From Xanthomonas hortorum pv. cynarae (GTDB taxonomy: Bacteria; Pseudomonadota; Gammaproteobacteria; Xanthomonadales; Xanthomonadaceae), in assembly GCF_002939985.1 (NCBI RefSeq), contig NZ_MDFM01000014.1, positions 75,948 to 139,947 on the forward strand: 64,000 bases of DNA. The letters are read 5' to 3'. This document shows, one piece after another, positions 51,979 through 60,903 of this stretch. The notes under the pieces were generated by a model, which saw only the letters and a program-made list of their open reading frames with translations, did not search any database and was not told where the DNA came from. Within the stretch, counting starts at the first letter, position 1; each line of letters starts with the position of its first letter. The position numbers and the translations under genes were made by a program.

Positions 51979-53475
51979 ATGTCTTTGCAGCAGGCCGCAC
52001 AACTACTGCAGCAGGGCCAGTTGCAGCAGGCGATCGTGGCGTATCAGCGCGTGCTGCAGACGCAGCCGCGCTCGGCCGATGCCTGGTACAACCTGGGGTA
52101 CTTGTTGCGCCGGACCGGCAATGCGTCCGGTGCGCTGGACGCTTATGCGCAGGCATTGGTCTGTGGCGCAACAGCGCCCGAGCAGATCCACCTCAATCGC
52201 GCCGCACTTTATAGCGACCATCTCCATCAGGAGGCCGCGGCGCTGCGCGAACTCGACCTGGCGCTGCGCTGTCGGCCCGACTACGCTCCGGCGCTGCTCA
52301 ACCTGGGCAATCTGCACGAGGAACTCGGCGCACGCGATCAGGCGATTGCGGCCTATTGCCGACTTGTCGCTCTTGTCGATACCGACGCAGCTACGCACGC
52401 GCTGCAACTGCAAGCCACTGCACGCCTGCTGCATCTGGAGCCGCCTACCCACGCCGAGGACATGCGTCTGCTCACACTCGGGCAGGCAGTCTCGGCACCC
52501 GACCAGGATCCGGAGCTTGTCGCCAGCGTGCTGCATGCGCTGGCCCACGCCTACGACCGTCTCGGTCTGCACGCGCGCGCTTTCGATGCAGCAAGCGCCG
52601 GCAATCGTCATGCTCATGCACAGGCAAGGCGCTACGACCCGCTCCGGACACAACAACATTTCGACCATATCGCGCAGGTATTTGCCGCAGCCGATGACGC
52701 GACCACCCTGCTGCCAAAGGTTGCTGAGCACGACACGGTGTCTCCGCTGTTTATCTGCGGCATGTTCCGCTCCGGCTCCACCTTGATCGAGCAGGCCTTG
52801 TCGCGCCATCCCTGCATTGCGGCGGGCGGTGAACTGGATGCGCTGCCACGACTGGTGGCACAGTCGCTGTCGCCGTTTCCGCAAGCCGCACATGCGCTGC
52901 CCGCTCAAACCCTGGCGCAGTTGGCAGCACGCTATCGGCAACGTGTGGCAGCTGCCGTTCCCGAGCAGGCACGCCTGCGCTACATCACCGACAAGCGACC
53001 GGATAATTTCCAGCTGATCGGTTTGATCAAGCAGCTGTTTCCTGCCTCCAGGATCGTGCACACGCGTCGCCATCCGCTGGACAACGGGCTGTCGATCTTC
53101 ATGCAGCAGCTCAATCCGCATAGGTTTGGCTATGCGGGTCGGCTGGAGGATATCGGCCATTTCTATGCGCACTATCAACGGTTGATGGGGCACTGGCTAT
53201 CGCTGTATCCAGACAGCATCCACACCTTCGACTATGACGCATTCGTCGCCGCGCCAGAACCGACCTTGCGCGCCTTGCTGGACTTTCTGCAGTTGCCCTG
53301 GGAACCGGACTGCCTGGACTTTCACCTTGCGCCTGGGGCAGTGAGAACCGCCAGCTACTGGCAGGTGCGTCGCCCCTTGCATGCGGATGCGTCTGGGCGC
53401 TGGCGACACTACGCTGCGCAACTTTCTCCTTTACGCGCCGCGCTTGCCCAAGCCGGCATGACGCTTGCCGATTGA
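51979..53475 (+). CDS. TPR-domain sulfotransferase 2
   Basis: The start at 51979 (MSLQQAAQLLQQGQLQQAI) gives 498 residues. TPR units span about 1-210 (DAWYNLGYLLRRTGNASGAL, PALLNLGNLHEELGARDQAI). The sulfotransferase domain has FICGMFRSGSTLIEQALSRH (PAPS loop) and SRIVHTRRHPLDNGLSIFMQ (3'-phosphate motif). A second enzyme of the same layout as the one on the opposite strand; the two differ in the PAPS loop (GLPRSGTT against GMFRSGST). It is divergent from the small secreted protein gene, so the region 51813-51978 is a shared promoter region. Confidence 0.9.
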   Translation: MSLQQAAQLLQQGQLQQAIVAYQRVLQTQPRSADAWYNLGYLLRRTGNASGALDAYAQALVCGATAPEQIHLNRAALYSDHLHQEAAALRELDLALRCRPDYAPALLNLGNLHEELGARDQAIAAYCRLVALVDTDAATHALQLQATARLLHLEPPTHAEDMRLLTLGQAVSAPDQDPELVASVLHALAHAYDRLGLHARAFDAASAGNRHAHAQARRYDPLRTQQHFDHIAQVFAAADDATTLLPKVAEHDTVSPLFICGMFRSGSTLIEQALSRHPCIAAGGELDALPRLVAQSLSPFPQAAHALPAQTLAQLAARYRQRVAAAVPEQARLRYITDKRPDNFQLIGLIKQLFPASRIVHTRRHPLDNGLSIFMQQLNPHRFGYAGRLEDIGHFYAHYQRLMGHWLSLYPDSIHTFDYDAFVAAPEPTLRALLDFLQLPWEPDCLDFHLAPGAVRTASYWQVRRPLHADASGRWRHYAAQLSPLRAALAQAGMTLAD

Positions 53476-53487
53476 ACCTAGCTGTCT

Positions 53488-54771
53488 TCAACCAGCGCGG
53501 TAGCGCGCGATGGCGGTTTCCATGGCATTGACCATACCGCGCTCTTCCTGGGTCAGCAGCGGGTTCCAGATATCGAAGATCAGTACCACGCGCGCCCGAG
53601 AACTCTCGTTGCGCGCCTCATGCTCGATCGAGTCGTCAAACACCAGTACCTTACCGACCTCCCAGCGCCGCCAGTCATAACCCACGCGAAAACTGCAGCC
53701 TTCCGGCACGATCAACGGCAGATGCGCCACCAGACGCGCATTGGTTTCGCCATGATGCGGCGGAATCACCGTCTGCGGCGCCAGCACCGAAAACATCGCG
53801 TTGGGACACACGCCGTCGATCTGCGCGGCGTCGACCAATGACAATGCGGCTGCAGTGGCGGGACACCGCACGAGATGCTCCTGCACCGGCTTGCCATGGG
53901 CCCAGAGCGGATAGGAACTCCACGCAGGCGAATGATTGAGGTCTTTCCATTGATTGACCGGCTGATCAGGCGCGTAGGCGATATAAGGGGCGAATCCGCT
54001 TTTATCGTCGTGCATGACCGCATGCAACTCCTGGGCGATTGCGTCGGTCTGGTCCTGCACCGCATCGATCCACGGGAAGGCTTCCGTTGCATGAAACGGC
54101 AAGGCCGGCAATCGCGGCACATACAGGCGGTTGGATTGGGAATGGAAGGGGCGACTGCGCCCGCAGGCGATCGCTGCGGCCTCGTCCCAGCGTCCCTGTA
54201 GCGCTGCATCCACCGCTGCACTTGGGCTCGCAAGCAAGGTCCGCAACTGCGTTTCCAGTTCCAGCGTGTCCTGTTCCACCGCTTGCTTGGCAAGGGCTAG
54301 CTTGCGACGTAACACCGCCGGCCATTGCGGTTCTGGCGGTGCCACTTTCAAAGCATCGCGATAGACCGCGGCGGCTGCACGTGGGCGACCGCGCGCTTCC
54401 AAAAACGCCGCCTTGGCCAGCAGGCCGGGCAGGAAGTAGGCATCCAGCGCCAAGGCAGTACCGATGGCCTGCCACTCGCCATCCAGGTCGCCCTGCGCCT
54501 GCTTCACCACCGCAATGGTCAGGACGATCATCGGGTCGCCTGGGCTGCTTGCGCGTGCGCCGCTCAGATACTCCAACGCTGCCGTTGTGTCGCCCCGCTG
54601 ATAGGCGTGCACGCCCAGGCTATACAAGGCTTGTGGATGCGCAGGCGCCAATTGACGCACCTGTGCCCATAACTGCTCGGCCTGTTGCCATTGCCCCGCC
54701 GATGCCGCTGCACCTGCCTCGGCGATCAGCGCGGCGATCTGTTCGTTGGTCTGTTCGATCTGTACCGCCAT
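53488..54771 (-). CDS. TPR / aspartyl-asparaginyl beta-hydroxylase domain protein
   Basis: 427 residues. An N-terminal TPR array (about 10-215, EQLWAQVRQLAPAHPQALYSL, VHAYQRGDTTAALEYLSGAR) precedes a beta-hydroxylase domain (about 285-415). Iron and 2-oxoglutarate motifs are PPHHGETNARLVAHLPLIVP (first His, and the Arg/Lys region) and VLVFDDSIEHEARNES (second His). It is predicted to hydroxylate Asp or Asn of a protein substrate. It is convergent with TPR-sulfotransferase 2, 12 bases apart. The TPR-enzyme layout matches the sulfotransferases, pointing to a shared class of substrate. Confidence 0.9.
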   Translation of the reverse strand: MAVQIEQTNEQIAALIAEAGAAASAGQWQQAEQLWAQVRQLAPAHPQALYSLGVHAYQRGDTTAALEYLSGARASSPGDPMIVLTIAVVKQAQGDLDGEWQAIGTALALDAYFLPGLLAKAAFLEARGRPRAAAAVYRDALKVAPPEPQWPAVLRRKLALAKQAVEQDTLELETQLRTLLASPSAAVDAALQGRWDEAAAIACGRSRPFHSQSNRLYVPRLPALPFHATEAFPWIDAVQDQTDAIAQELHAVMHDDKSGFAPYIAYAPDQPVNQWKDLNHSPAWSSYPLWAHGKPVQEHLVRCPATAAALSLVDAAQIDGVCPNAMFSVLAPQTVIPPHHGETNARLVAHLPLIVPEGCSFRVGYDWRRWEVGKVLVFDDSIEHEARNESSRARVVLIFDIWNPLLTQEERGMVNAMETAIARYRAG

Positions 54772-54940
54772 GACACCCGCAGCCTGTCAGCCTTCCCCGG
54801 CTCGATCATACGGCTTGAGCGGCATCGCAACAGCCAGGCTGCTACGTAGCACGCCGCCTGTGCGCGACCTGCACACGCTGCTGTGAGCGACGACCTGCCA
54901 GCGGCACCGCTTCCGGATGCTTACGCCCTGCAACAAAACA

Positions 54941-55906
54941 TCAATGCGAGTGGCCGCCGTGAGTGCGCGCGTGCCCCTGGTGATCGTGCTCCGCAGCGTC
55001 TTTCGACACGCTTGGCGTCCCGCACGGCTCGGTGCCGCAGTCGCCGCTTTCCACCTGCATGGTGACGTGGGTGATCTCGAAGCGCTCGTGCAGGAGTTGG
55101 CCGAGCGCGTCGCGCAGGCGGTCGCGGTCGGTGGTTTCGCTGACCACCACGTGTGCGGTGAGTGCGGGCGTGCTGGAGGCCAGCGCCCAGACGTGCAGGT
55201 CGTGAACGTCTTCGACGCCGGGATAACTGCTCAGCGCTTGCTGCACCTGGGGCAGGTCGATGCCTTTGGGCACGCCTTCGAGCAATACATTGATCGCTTC
55301 GCGCAACAGCACCCAGGTGCGCGGCAGCACCCACAGGCCGATCAGCACGGCCAGCACCGGGTCGATCCACTGCCAGCCGGTCCAGCGGATCAGCAGCGCG
55401 CCGATGATCACCGCCACCGAGCAGAGCATGTCGCTCCAGACTTCCAGATAGGCACCCTTGACGTTGAGACTCTCGCCACTGCCGGCGTGCAGCAGCTTCA
55501 TCGCGATCAGGTTGATCACCAGGCCGAAGCCGGCGATCCACAGCATGCCGCTGTAGGAAATATCCTGCGGCGCGCGAAAGCGTTGCGCCGCTTCCCACAG
55601 GATGTAAGCGCCGACTGCGAACAACAGCGCGCCATTGACCAGCGCGCCGAGCGCCTCCAGACGCACATAGCCATAGGTGCGACGCGCGTCGGCAGGGCGA
55701 CGGCTCAGCCGCACCGCGACCAGCGCGATCATCAAACCCACGGTGTCTGTGGCCATATGCGCGGCGTCGGACAGCAGCGCCAGGCTGTTGGTGATGAACG
55801 CGCCGATGACCTCCGCCAACAGGAAGGTGGCAGTCAGTGCGAGCGCCCACCACAACGGTTTCTCGTGGCGGATGTCGCTGGGTGCGTGGTTGTGGTCGTG
55901 TCCCAT
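54941..55906 (-). CDS. czcD: CzcD-like cation diffusion facilitator
   Basis: The start at 55906 (MGHDHNHAPSDIRHEKPLWW) gives 321 residues with six transmembrane segments. His-rich N- and C-termini (HDHNHAP, EHDHQGHARTHGGHSH). Metal-site residues are in LLSDAAHMATDTVG and AYLEVWSDMLCSVAV; Glu replaces the first His of the second motif, as in CzcD. The cytoplasmic C-terminal ferredoxin-like domain contains GVEDVHDLHVWAL. It exports Zn, Co or Cd by proton exchange at the inner membrane. It stands alone, with no regulator nearby. Confidence 0.9.
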   Translation of the reverse strand: MGHDHNHAPSDIRHEKPLWWALALTATFLLAEVIGAFITNSLALLSDAAHMATDTVGLMIALVAVRLSRRPADARRTYGYVRLEALGALVNGALLFAVGAYILWEAAQRFRAPQDISYSGMLWIAGFGLVINLIAMKLLHAGSGESLNVKGAYLEVWSDMLCSVAVIIGALLIRWTGWQWIDPVLAVLIGLWVLPRTWVLLREAINVLLEGVPKGIDLPQVQQALSSYPGVEDVHDLHVWALASSTPALTAHVVVSETTDRDRLRDALGQLLHERFEITHVTMQVESGDCGTEPCGTPSVSKDAAEHDHQGHARTHGGHSH

Positions 55907-56207
55907 GGATGCGTTGGCCTCGTGCGATGCGCGCACCTTAGGCGCACGCGATGGCGGAGACTATTACACCTGGGCGTGATGACATCACATCACGTGGGCG
56001 CGGTGATGTGCCTTATTGCCCACAGGCCGGGTGGCAACTTGGAGCGGCTAACAAAAGCTCTCGAACGCCGCAGCGATGGCGGCAACGTGCTGGCCACACT
56101 GCCTTCGTTGACGAGTGGAGTGATGTCGGTAGTGGCAGTGACATTGCTCGGATCGAGAGGAGCCGATCAGACCGCACATCATCGGACGGCCGCACTGCAT
56201 GCACTAC

Positions 56208-56244
56208 TTGCCCTGCTTGCCCTGCTTGCCCTGCTTGCCCTGCT
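56208..56244. repeat. Short tandem repeat, 9-bp unit CCCTGCTTG
   Basis: Four consecutive CCCTGCTTG-type units. In the minus frame they encode repeated Gln-Ala-Gly. It is likely slippage-prone. Confidence 0.88.
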
Positions 56245-56344
56245 TGCAACCATGCACACCGACACTCTCGACTGGTCCTTGCCCGCTCACCGTCGCGGGA
56301 CCTTACGCGGCATGGATGCCGCGTAAGAGCCTACATGGACGTAC

Positions 56345-56551
56345 TTGCGGCGTGTCCCGCGATGGTGGGCGGGCAAGGGCCCTGCAGCAAACCCACAGAT
56401 CATCCGCTCTGCCTTGCGGCGTGTCCCGCGACGCTGGGCAGGCAAGGGCCCCGCAGACAAGCCACAGATCAGCCGCTCTGCCTTGCGGCGTGTCCTGCGA
56501 TGGTGGCCGGGCAAGGGCCTCGCAGACAAGCCGCAGATCATCCGCTCTGCA
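56345..56551. repeat. 69-bp minisatellite, three copies
   Basis: Three direct repeats of exactly 69 bp begin at 56345, 56414 and 56483 (each starts TTGCGGCGTGTCC). They differ at a few positions. The 69-bp unit is 23 codons, so several frames stay open through it on both strands and give 23-residue repeat proteins; there is no ribosome-binding site and no sign they are expressed. Confidence 0.92.
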
Positions 56552-56671
56552 CCCGACGCATACCCGTTCGATCACCTATCAAAACAGATGCGAGTTACAC
56601 CAAGACGGATACGAGTTACAACGCCGGCGACGCCCACCTGGTGGTGGGCGTAGTAGCTCTATTAGCCACTC

Positions 56672-57559
56672 TCAGACCTTGGCAACCAACTTGATCACGC
56701 TGGAAAAATCCAGCGCACCGTTACCGGCCTGGCTGTTCATCGCGTACAGATTGCGCGCCAGCTCGCCGAGCGGAATCGACACGCCCGCCTGCACTGCGGA
56801 CTCAGCGACCAGCCCCAGATCCTTGAGCATCAGATCGTTGCCGAAACCGCCGCTGTAGCCGCGCGAAGCCGGTGCGTTGGGCAACACGCCCGGCCAGGGA
56901 TTGCAGACTTCGGTGGCCCAGCTGCGCCCGGTGCTGACCGCCATCATCTGCGACAGCACCGCCGGGTCCAGCCCCTGCGCGACGCCCAGCGCCAGCGCCT
57001 CGCCGGTGGCCGCCATGATCACGCCCAGCGCCATGTTGTTGCACAGTTTGGCGACCTGGCCGGCGCCGCTGGCGCCAACGTGGAAGATGTTCTTGCCCAT
57101 TGCCTGCAGCACTGGGCGGGCGCGCTCAAGCGTCTCGGCTGCACCGCCGACGATGAAGGTCAGCGTGCCGGCCGCCGCGCCCGCGGTACCGCCAGAAACC
57201 GGCGCGTCCAGCATCGCCAGGCCACGCGCCTGCGCTGCGGCGGCGACCTTGCGCGCGGTAACCGGTGCAATGGTGCTGCAGTCGATCACCAAGGCACCTT
57301 CTGGAATCTGCGCCAGAATGCCGGCCTCGCCGAAGTACAGGCCTTCTACATGGCGGCTGGCCGGCAGCATCGAGATCACGATCTCGGCGTCGGCCAAGGT
57401 GTCGTGCGCCGAGCGTGCGGCATGCGCGCCGGCTGCCGCAGCGGCGTCCAGTGCGGCAGGCACCAGATCGAAAACGCGTAGCTGGTGCCCGGCCTTGATC
57501 AGGTTGGCAGCCATCGGCCCGCCCATATTGCCCAGGCCGATAAAAGCGATCTTGCTCAT
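56672..57559 (-). CDS. mmsB: 3-hydroxyisobutyrate dehydrogenase
   Basis: The start at 57559 (MSKIAFIGLGNMGGPMAANL) gives 295 residues. NAD-binding GLGNMGGPM, DAPVSGGTAGAAAGTLTFIV and GSGAGQVAKLCNNMALG with the catalytic Lys are as in the family. It oxidises 3-hydroxyisobutyrate to methylmalonate semialdehyde in valine breakdown. The last of the five catabolic genes on the minus strand, after a 171-base gap. The stop codon lies within the terminal repeat of the flanking element. Confidence 0.95.
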   Translation of the reverse strand: MSKIAFIGLGNMGGPMAANLIKAGHQLRVFDLVPAALDAAAAAGAHAARSAHDTLADAEIVISMLPASRHVEGLYFGEAGILAQIPEGALVIDCSTIAPVTARKVAAAAQARGLAMLDAPVSGGTAGAAAGTLTFIVGGAAETLERARPVLQAMGKNIFHVGASGAGQVAKLCNNMALGVIMAATGEALALGVAQGLDPAVLSQMMAVSTGRSWATEVCNPWPGVLPNAPASRGYSGGFGNDLMLKDLGLVAESAVQAGVSIPLGELARNLYAMNSQAGNGALDFSSVIKLVAKV

Positions 57560-57730
57560 GGTGTCGGTTTCCAGGTTAGAACGATCATCGATCGTTAGTG
57601 CGGTCATGGATGGGCGGCTGGGTCGCAAGGCGGCCATCGCAAACTTCAGGCTTGCCGGTGCCAATGCGAACCTTGCGATTCCTCCGCCGCGTGCGCGTTG
57701 TGCTGGCCATCAACCGCATTTGCCAGCCAC

Positions 57731-58918
57731 TCAGCGTTCACCGACCTCACGTACAGCAAGATCGGCAAGCGGGTGCTCTGCGGCCGGCCAGGGAGATTGA
57801 AAAAATGCAGCAGCCCATTGCGCATCCGCTTCTTCCAGCGAGGCAGGTTGCCATCGCGGCTGGCGGTCCTTGTCGATCAGCAGCGCGCGGATGCCTTCGG
57901 CAAAGTCGCCATGTGCGGCGACATGCAGCGCCGCCACGTATTCGGTGCGGAAGGTGTCGGCCAGGGTGCTTGTAGCCGGATGACGTTGCAGCTCCCAGGC
58001 CAGTCGCGCGGAACTGGGCGCACCAGCTGCGAGCGTTGCGCGTGCGGCTTGCAACCAGGCGTCTTCGCTTTGCAGTGCCAGGATCGTAGCGACCACCTCT
58101 TCCAGCGTGTCGCCCGCCACCAGTTGCTCGATCAAGGCCGCATGCACTTGCAAGGGGCCGGGCTCCAGAGCTTGCGCAATGCCGTGCAAAAACGCGCTGA
58201 GTTGGCCGCGGTCGTCCTGCACATTGTCCGTCCAGGCGTGCGCGCTCAAAGCATCCAGCACGGCGGCATATTGCGCGTGCTCCAGACGCACATCCGCCAG
58301 ACCCGCGTAGATAGCGTCGCTCGCATCCAACGGAGCACCGGTCAGTGCCAGAAACAATCCGGCAGCGTGCGGCACACGGCGCAACAACCAGCTGCCACCG
58401 ACATCGGGAAACAAGCCGACGCTGATCTCCGGCATCGCCAGACGCGAGCGCTCGGTGACCACGCGATGGCTGGCGCCGGATATCAGGCCGATGCCACCAC
58501 CCATGACAATACCGTGGCCCCAACACAGCAGCGGCTTGGGATAGGTATGGATGCGATGGTCGAGCCGATATTCTTCTTCGAAGAACGCAGCGGCGTGCGC
58601 ATTGCCTTGCGGTTGCGCGATGCGTTCTTGCGCATCCGGCACAGCCTCGCGATGCGCGCGCATGCTCTGGTACAGACCATGCAGATCGCCGCCCGCGCAG
58701 AACGCTTTCTCGCCGGCACCACGCAACACCACACAGGCAATCTGCGCATCGTCGGCCCAGACGCGCAGCTGCGCGTCCAGCAGGCGCGTCATCTGCAACG
58801 ACAGGCCGTTGAGCGTCTTGGGCGAGTTCAAGGTGGCGACGCCGATGCGATGCCCGTCCGCGCAATCGCGTTGCTCGAACAGCACCGGTGCCTCTTCAGT
58901 TGCGTTGACATCCACCAT
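57731..58918 (-). CDS. 3-hydroxyisobutyryl-CoA hydrolase (crotonase family)
   Basis: The start at 58918 (MVDVNATEEAPVLFEQRD) overlaps the previous stop by one base (TGATG) and gives 395 residues. The crotonase fold shows KAFCAGGDLHGLYQSM, GHGIVMGGGIGLISGAS and PEISVGLFPDVGGSWLLRR. The longer C-terminal part (about 250-395) is typical of the hydrolase rather than a plain hydratase. It releases 3-hydroxyisobutyrate from its CoA ester in valine catabolism. The next gene (mmsB) uses the product. Confidence 0.92.
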   Translation of the reverse strand: MVDVNATEEAPVLFEQRDCADGHRIGVATLNSPKTLNGLSLQMTRLLDAQLRVWADDAQIACVVLRGAGEKAFCAGGDLHGLYQSMRAHREAVPDAQERIAQPQGNAHAAAFFEEEYRLDHRIHTYPKPLLCWGHGIVMGGGIGLISGASHRVVTERSRLAMPEISVGLFPDVGGSWLLRRVPHAAGLFLALTGAPLDASDAIYAGLADVRLEHAQYAAVLDALSAHAWTDNVQDDRGQLSAFLHGIAQALEPGPLQVHAALIEQLVAGDTLEEVVATILALQSEDAWLQAARATLAAGAPSSARLAWELQRHPATSTLADTFRTEYVAALHVAAHGDFAEGIRALLIDKDRQPRWQPASLEEADAQWAAAFFQSPWPAAEHPLADLAVREVGER

Positions 58919-59715
58919 CAGCCATTGCTCCACTGCGGCGCGCGCTTCTCAAGAAATGCCGCGACGCCCTCGGCCTGATCGGCTTGCTCGAACAGATCGA
59001 CAAAGGCTTCGCGCTCGGCAACCAAGGCCGCAGCGTGCGTGCCATGGCGGGTGGATTGCACCAGGCGCTTGCAGGCCGCCACGCTCACCGGGCTCTGCTT
59101 GCCGGCACGCTGCGCCCATGCAACTGCCAGCGCGCGCGATTCGCCCTTGCCCACCACCTCTTCCACCAATCCGATACGGTGCGCGGTGGCGGCATCGATA
59201 CGCTCGCCCAGCAGGATCATGCGCTTGGCCCAGCCCTCGCCGACCAGGCGCGGCAGGTTCTGGGTGCCACCCGCGCACGGCAGCAAACCGACGCTGGCTT
59301 CCGGCAGCGCCAGATGCGCCTGCTGCTCGGCAATGCGCAGGTCGCAGGCCAGCGCGCATTCCAGGCCACCGCCCATGGCATAGCCGTTGATGGCGGCGAT
59401 CGACACGCCACGGAAGGCGCTCAAGGCCTCGAACGCTTCGCCGAAGCGACGCGCGGCCTCGCGTGCAGCGGCCTTGTCGCCATCGGCAAACTGTTTGAGG
59501 TCGGCACCGGCGCTGAAGAACTTTTCGCCCTCGCCGGTGATCACCAACGCATACACGCTGCGGTCGGCATCCAATGCATGCACCAGGTCGCGCAAGGCAG
59601 CCAGACTCCGCACGGTCCAGGTATTGGCCGGCGGGTTGCTCAACGTGACGATAGCCACATGCCTATCGCGCTCGACCTGCAGGCCGGTATGCGCGCGCCC
59701 TTCCCAATCGCTCAT
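58918..59715 (-). CDS. Enoyl-CoA hydratase
   Basis: The start at 59715 (MSDWEGRAHTGLQVERD) overlaps the acyl-CoA dehydrogenase stop (ATGA) and gives 265 residues. Motifs are EKFFSAGADLKQFADGD and NGYAMGGGLECALACDLRIA (oxyanion hole) and PEASVGLLPCAGGTQNLPRL. It hydrates methacrylyl-CoA, the isobutyryl-CoA dehydrogenase product, in this pathway. In this position it is the second crotonase of the operon. Confidence 0.93.
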   Translation of the reverse strand: MSDWEGRAHTGLQVERDRHVAIVTLSNPPANTWTVRSLAALRDLVHALDADRSVYALVITGEGEKFFSAGADLKQFADGDKAAAREAARRFGEAFEALSAFRGVSIAAINGYAMGGGLECALACDLRIAEQQAHLALPEASVGLLPCAGGTQNLPRLVGEGWAKRMILLGERIDAATAHRIGLVEEVVGKGESRALAVAWAQRAGKQSPVSVAACKRLVQSTRHGTHAAALVAEREAFVDLFEQADQAEGVAAFLEKRAPQWSNG

Positions 59716-60893
59716 CGCAGTTCCTCCTCGCCGTTGAGCAGGTGCCGCGCAATGATCATGCGCATCACTTCGTTGGTGCCTTCCAGAATGCGATGCACGC
59801 GGCTGTCGCGCAGCAGGCGTTCGATCGGGTACTCGCGGATATAGCCGTAACCGCCGTGGATCTGCAGTGCGTCGTCGCAGATCGCAAAGCCGGCGTCGGT
59901 GGCAAAGCGCTTGGCCATTGCGCACCACACGGTGGCATCGTGACTGCCGGCATCGAGCTTGCGTGCGGCGGTATGCACCATCTGCCGCGCTGCCACCAAC
60001 TGCGTGGCCATATCGGCCAACTTGAACTGCAGTGCCTGGAAATCGGCCAACTTTTTGCCGAACTGGCGGCGCTCGCCCATGTAGCGGCGGGCTGCATCCA
60101 GTGCGCCTTGCGCCGCGCCCAGCGAACACGCCGCGATATTGATGCGGCCACCGTCGAGCGCCTTCATCGCCATCTTGAAGCCCTCGCCTTCCTTGCCGAG
60201 CAGATTGCCGGCCGGGATACGTACATCGGTAAAGGTCACCCCGCGCGTGGGCTGGCTGTTCCACCCCATCTTTTCTTCCTTGCGGCCGTAGCTGATGCCG
60301 GGCGCGTCGGCCGGCACCACGAAGGCGCTGATGCCGCGTGCGCCATCGTCGCCGGTGCGGGCCATCACTACCAGCACATCGGTGGCGCCGGCGCCGGAAA
60401 TGAAGGCCTTGCTGCCGTTGAGCACATACGCATCGCCATCGCGCTGGGCGCGGGTTTTCAACGATGCCGCGTCCGAGCCGGCACCCGGCTCGGTCAGGCA
60501 ATACGAGCCCAGCTTGGCACCGCTGGTCATCGCCTCGCCCCATTGCGCACGCACCATGTCGTTGCCGTAGCTGGCGATCAACCAGGTGGCCATGTTGTGG
60601 ATGCTGATGAAGGCCGAGGTGGACGGGTCGACCGTGGCCAGTTCCTCGAACACCACTGCTGCATCGAGCCGGCGCATGCCCAGGCCGCCCACGCCTTCGT
60701 CGGTGTACAGGCCGCAGAAACCGAGCTCGGCGGCCTTCGCGATCGCCTCGCGCGGGAAGTGACTTTCTGCGTCCCATTGCGCGGCATACGGGGCGAGTTC
60801 CTTGTCGGCGAAGTCGCGCGCGGCGGCGCGGAAGGCCTCCTGCTCGTCGTTCAAATCGGCCGCGTTGGGGTGTAGCTGGATGGCTGCATTCAT
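59712..60893 (-). CDS. Acyl-CoA dehydrogenase (isobutyryl-CoA dehydrogenase)
   Basis: The start at 60893 (MNAAIQLHPNAADLNDEQEA) gives 393 residues. The FAD/acyl-CoA signature is LTEPGAGSDAASLKTRAQRD, and the C-terminal RILEGTNEVMRMIIARHLL carries the Glu region of short-branched acyl-CoA dehydrogenases. It introduces the double bond in isobutyryl-CoA (or 2-methylbutyryl-CoA). It lies between mmsA and the hydratase in the operon. The isobutyryl assignment is by context. Confidence 0.92.
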   Translation of the reverse strand: MNAAIQLHPNAADLNDEQEAFRAAARDFADKELAPYAAQWDAESHFPREAIAKAAELGFCGLYTDEGVGGLGMRRLDAAVVFEELATVDPSTSAFISIHNMATWLIASYGNDMVRAQWGEAMTSGAKLGSYCLTEPGAGSDAASLKTRAQRDGDAYVLNGSKAFISGAGATDVLVVMARTGDDGARGISAFVVPADAPGISYGRKEEKMGWNSQPTRGVTFTDVRIPAGNLLGKEGEGFKMAMKALDGGRINIAACSLGAAQGALDAARRYMGERRQFGKKLADFQALQFKLADMATQLVAARQMVHTAARKLDAGSHDATVWCAMAKRFATDAGFAICDDALQIHGGYGYIREYPIERLLRDSRVHRILEGTNEVMRMIIARHLLNGEEELR

Positions 60894-60903
60894 GGCGATC
60901 GGA

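Larger units (their letters stand above)
56042..56673. repeat. Stop-abutting inverted-repeat element, enlarged copy 3
   Basis: 632 bp between the cation exporter and the mmsB gene. The left end GAGCGGCTAACAAAAGCTC and right end CTATTAGCCACTCTC match the ends of the 32.7-kb element. The right end overlaps the TGA stop of mmsB. The interior differs and contains a run of CCCTGCTTG units (56208-56244) and a 69-bp tandem repeat. No gene is supported in it; the open frames are repeat artefacts. Confidence 0.8.

Noticed and set aside
56287..56541. 84-residue minus-strand repeat protein
   Set aside because: The frame stays open only because the repeat period is a multiple of three; no ribosome-binding site; several frames are equally open.
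56345..56551. CRISPR-like array
   Set aside because: The 69-bp units are contiguous direct repeats with no spacers and no cas genes nearby; it is a minisatellite.
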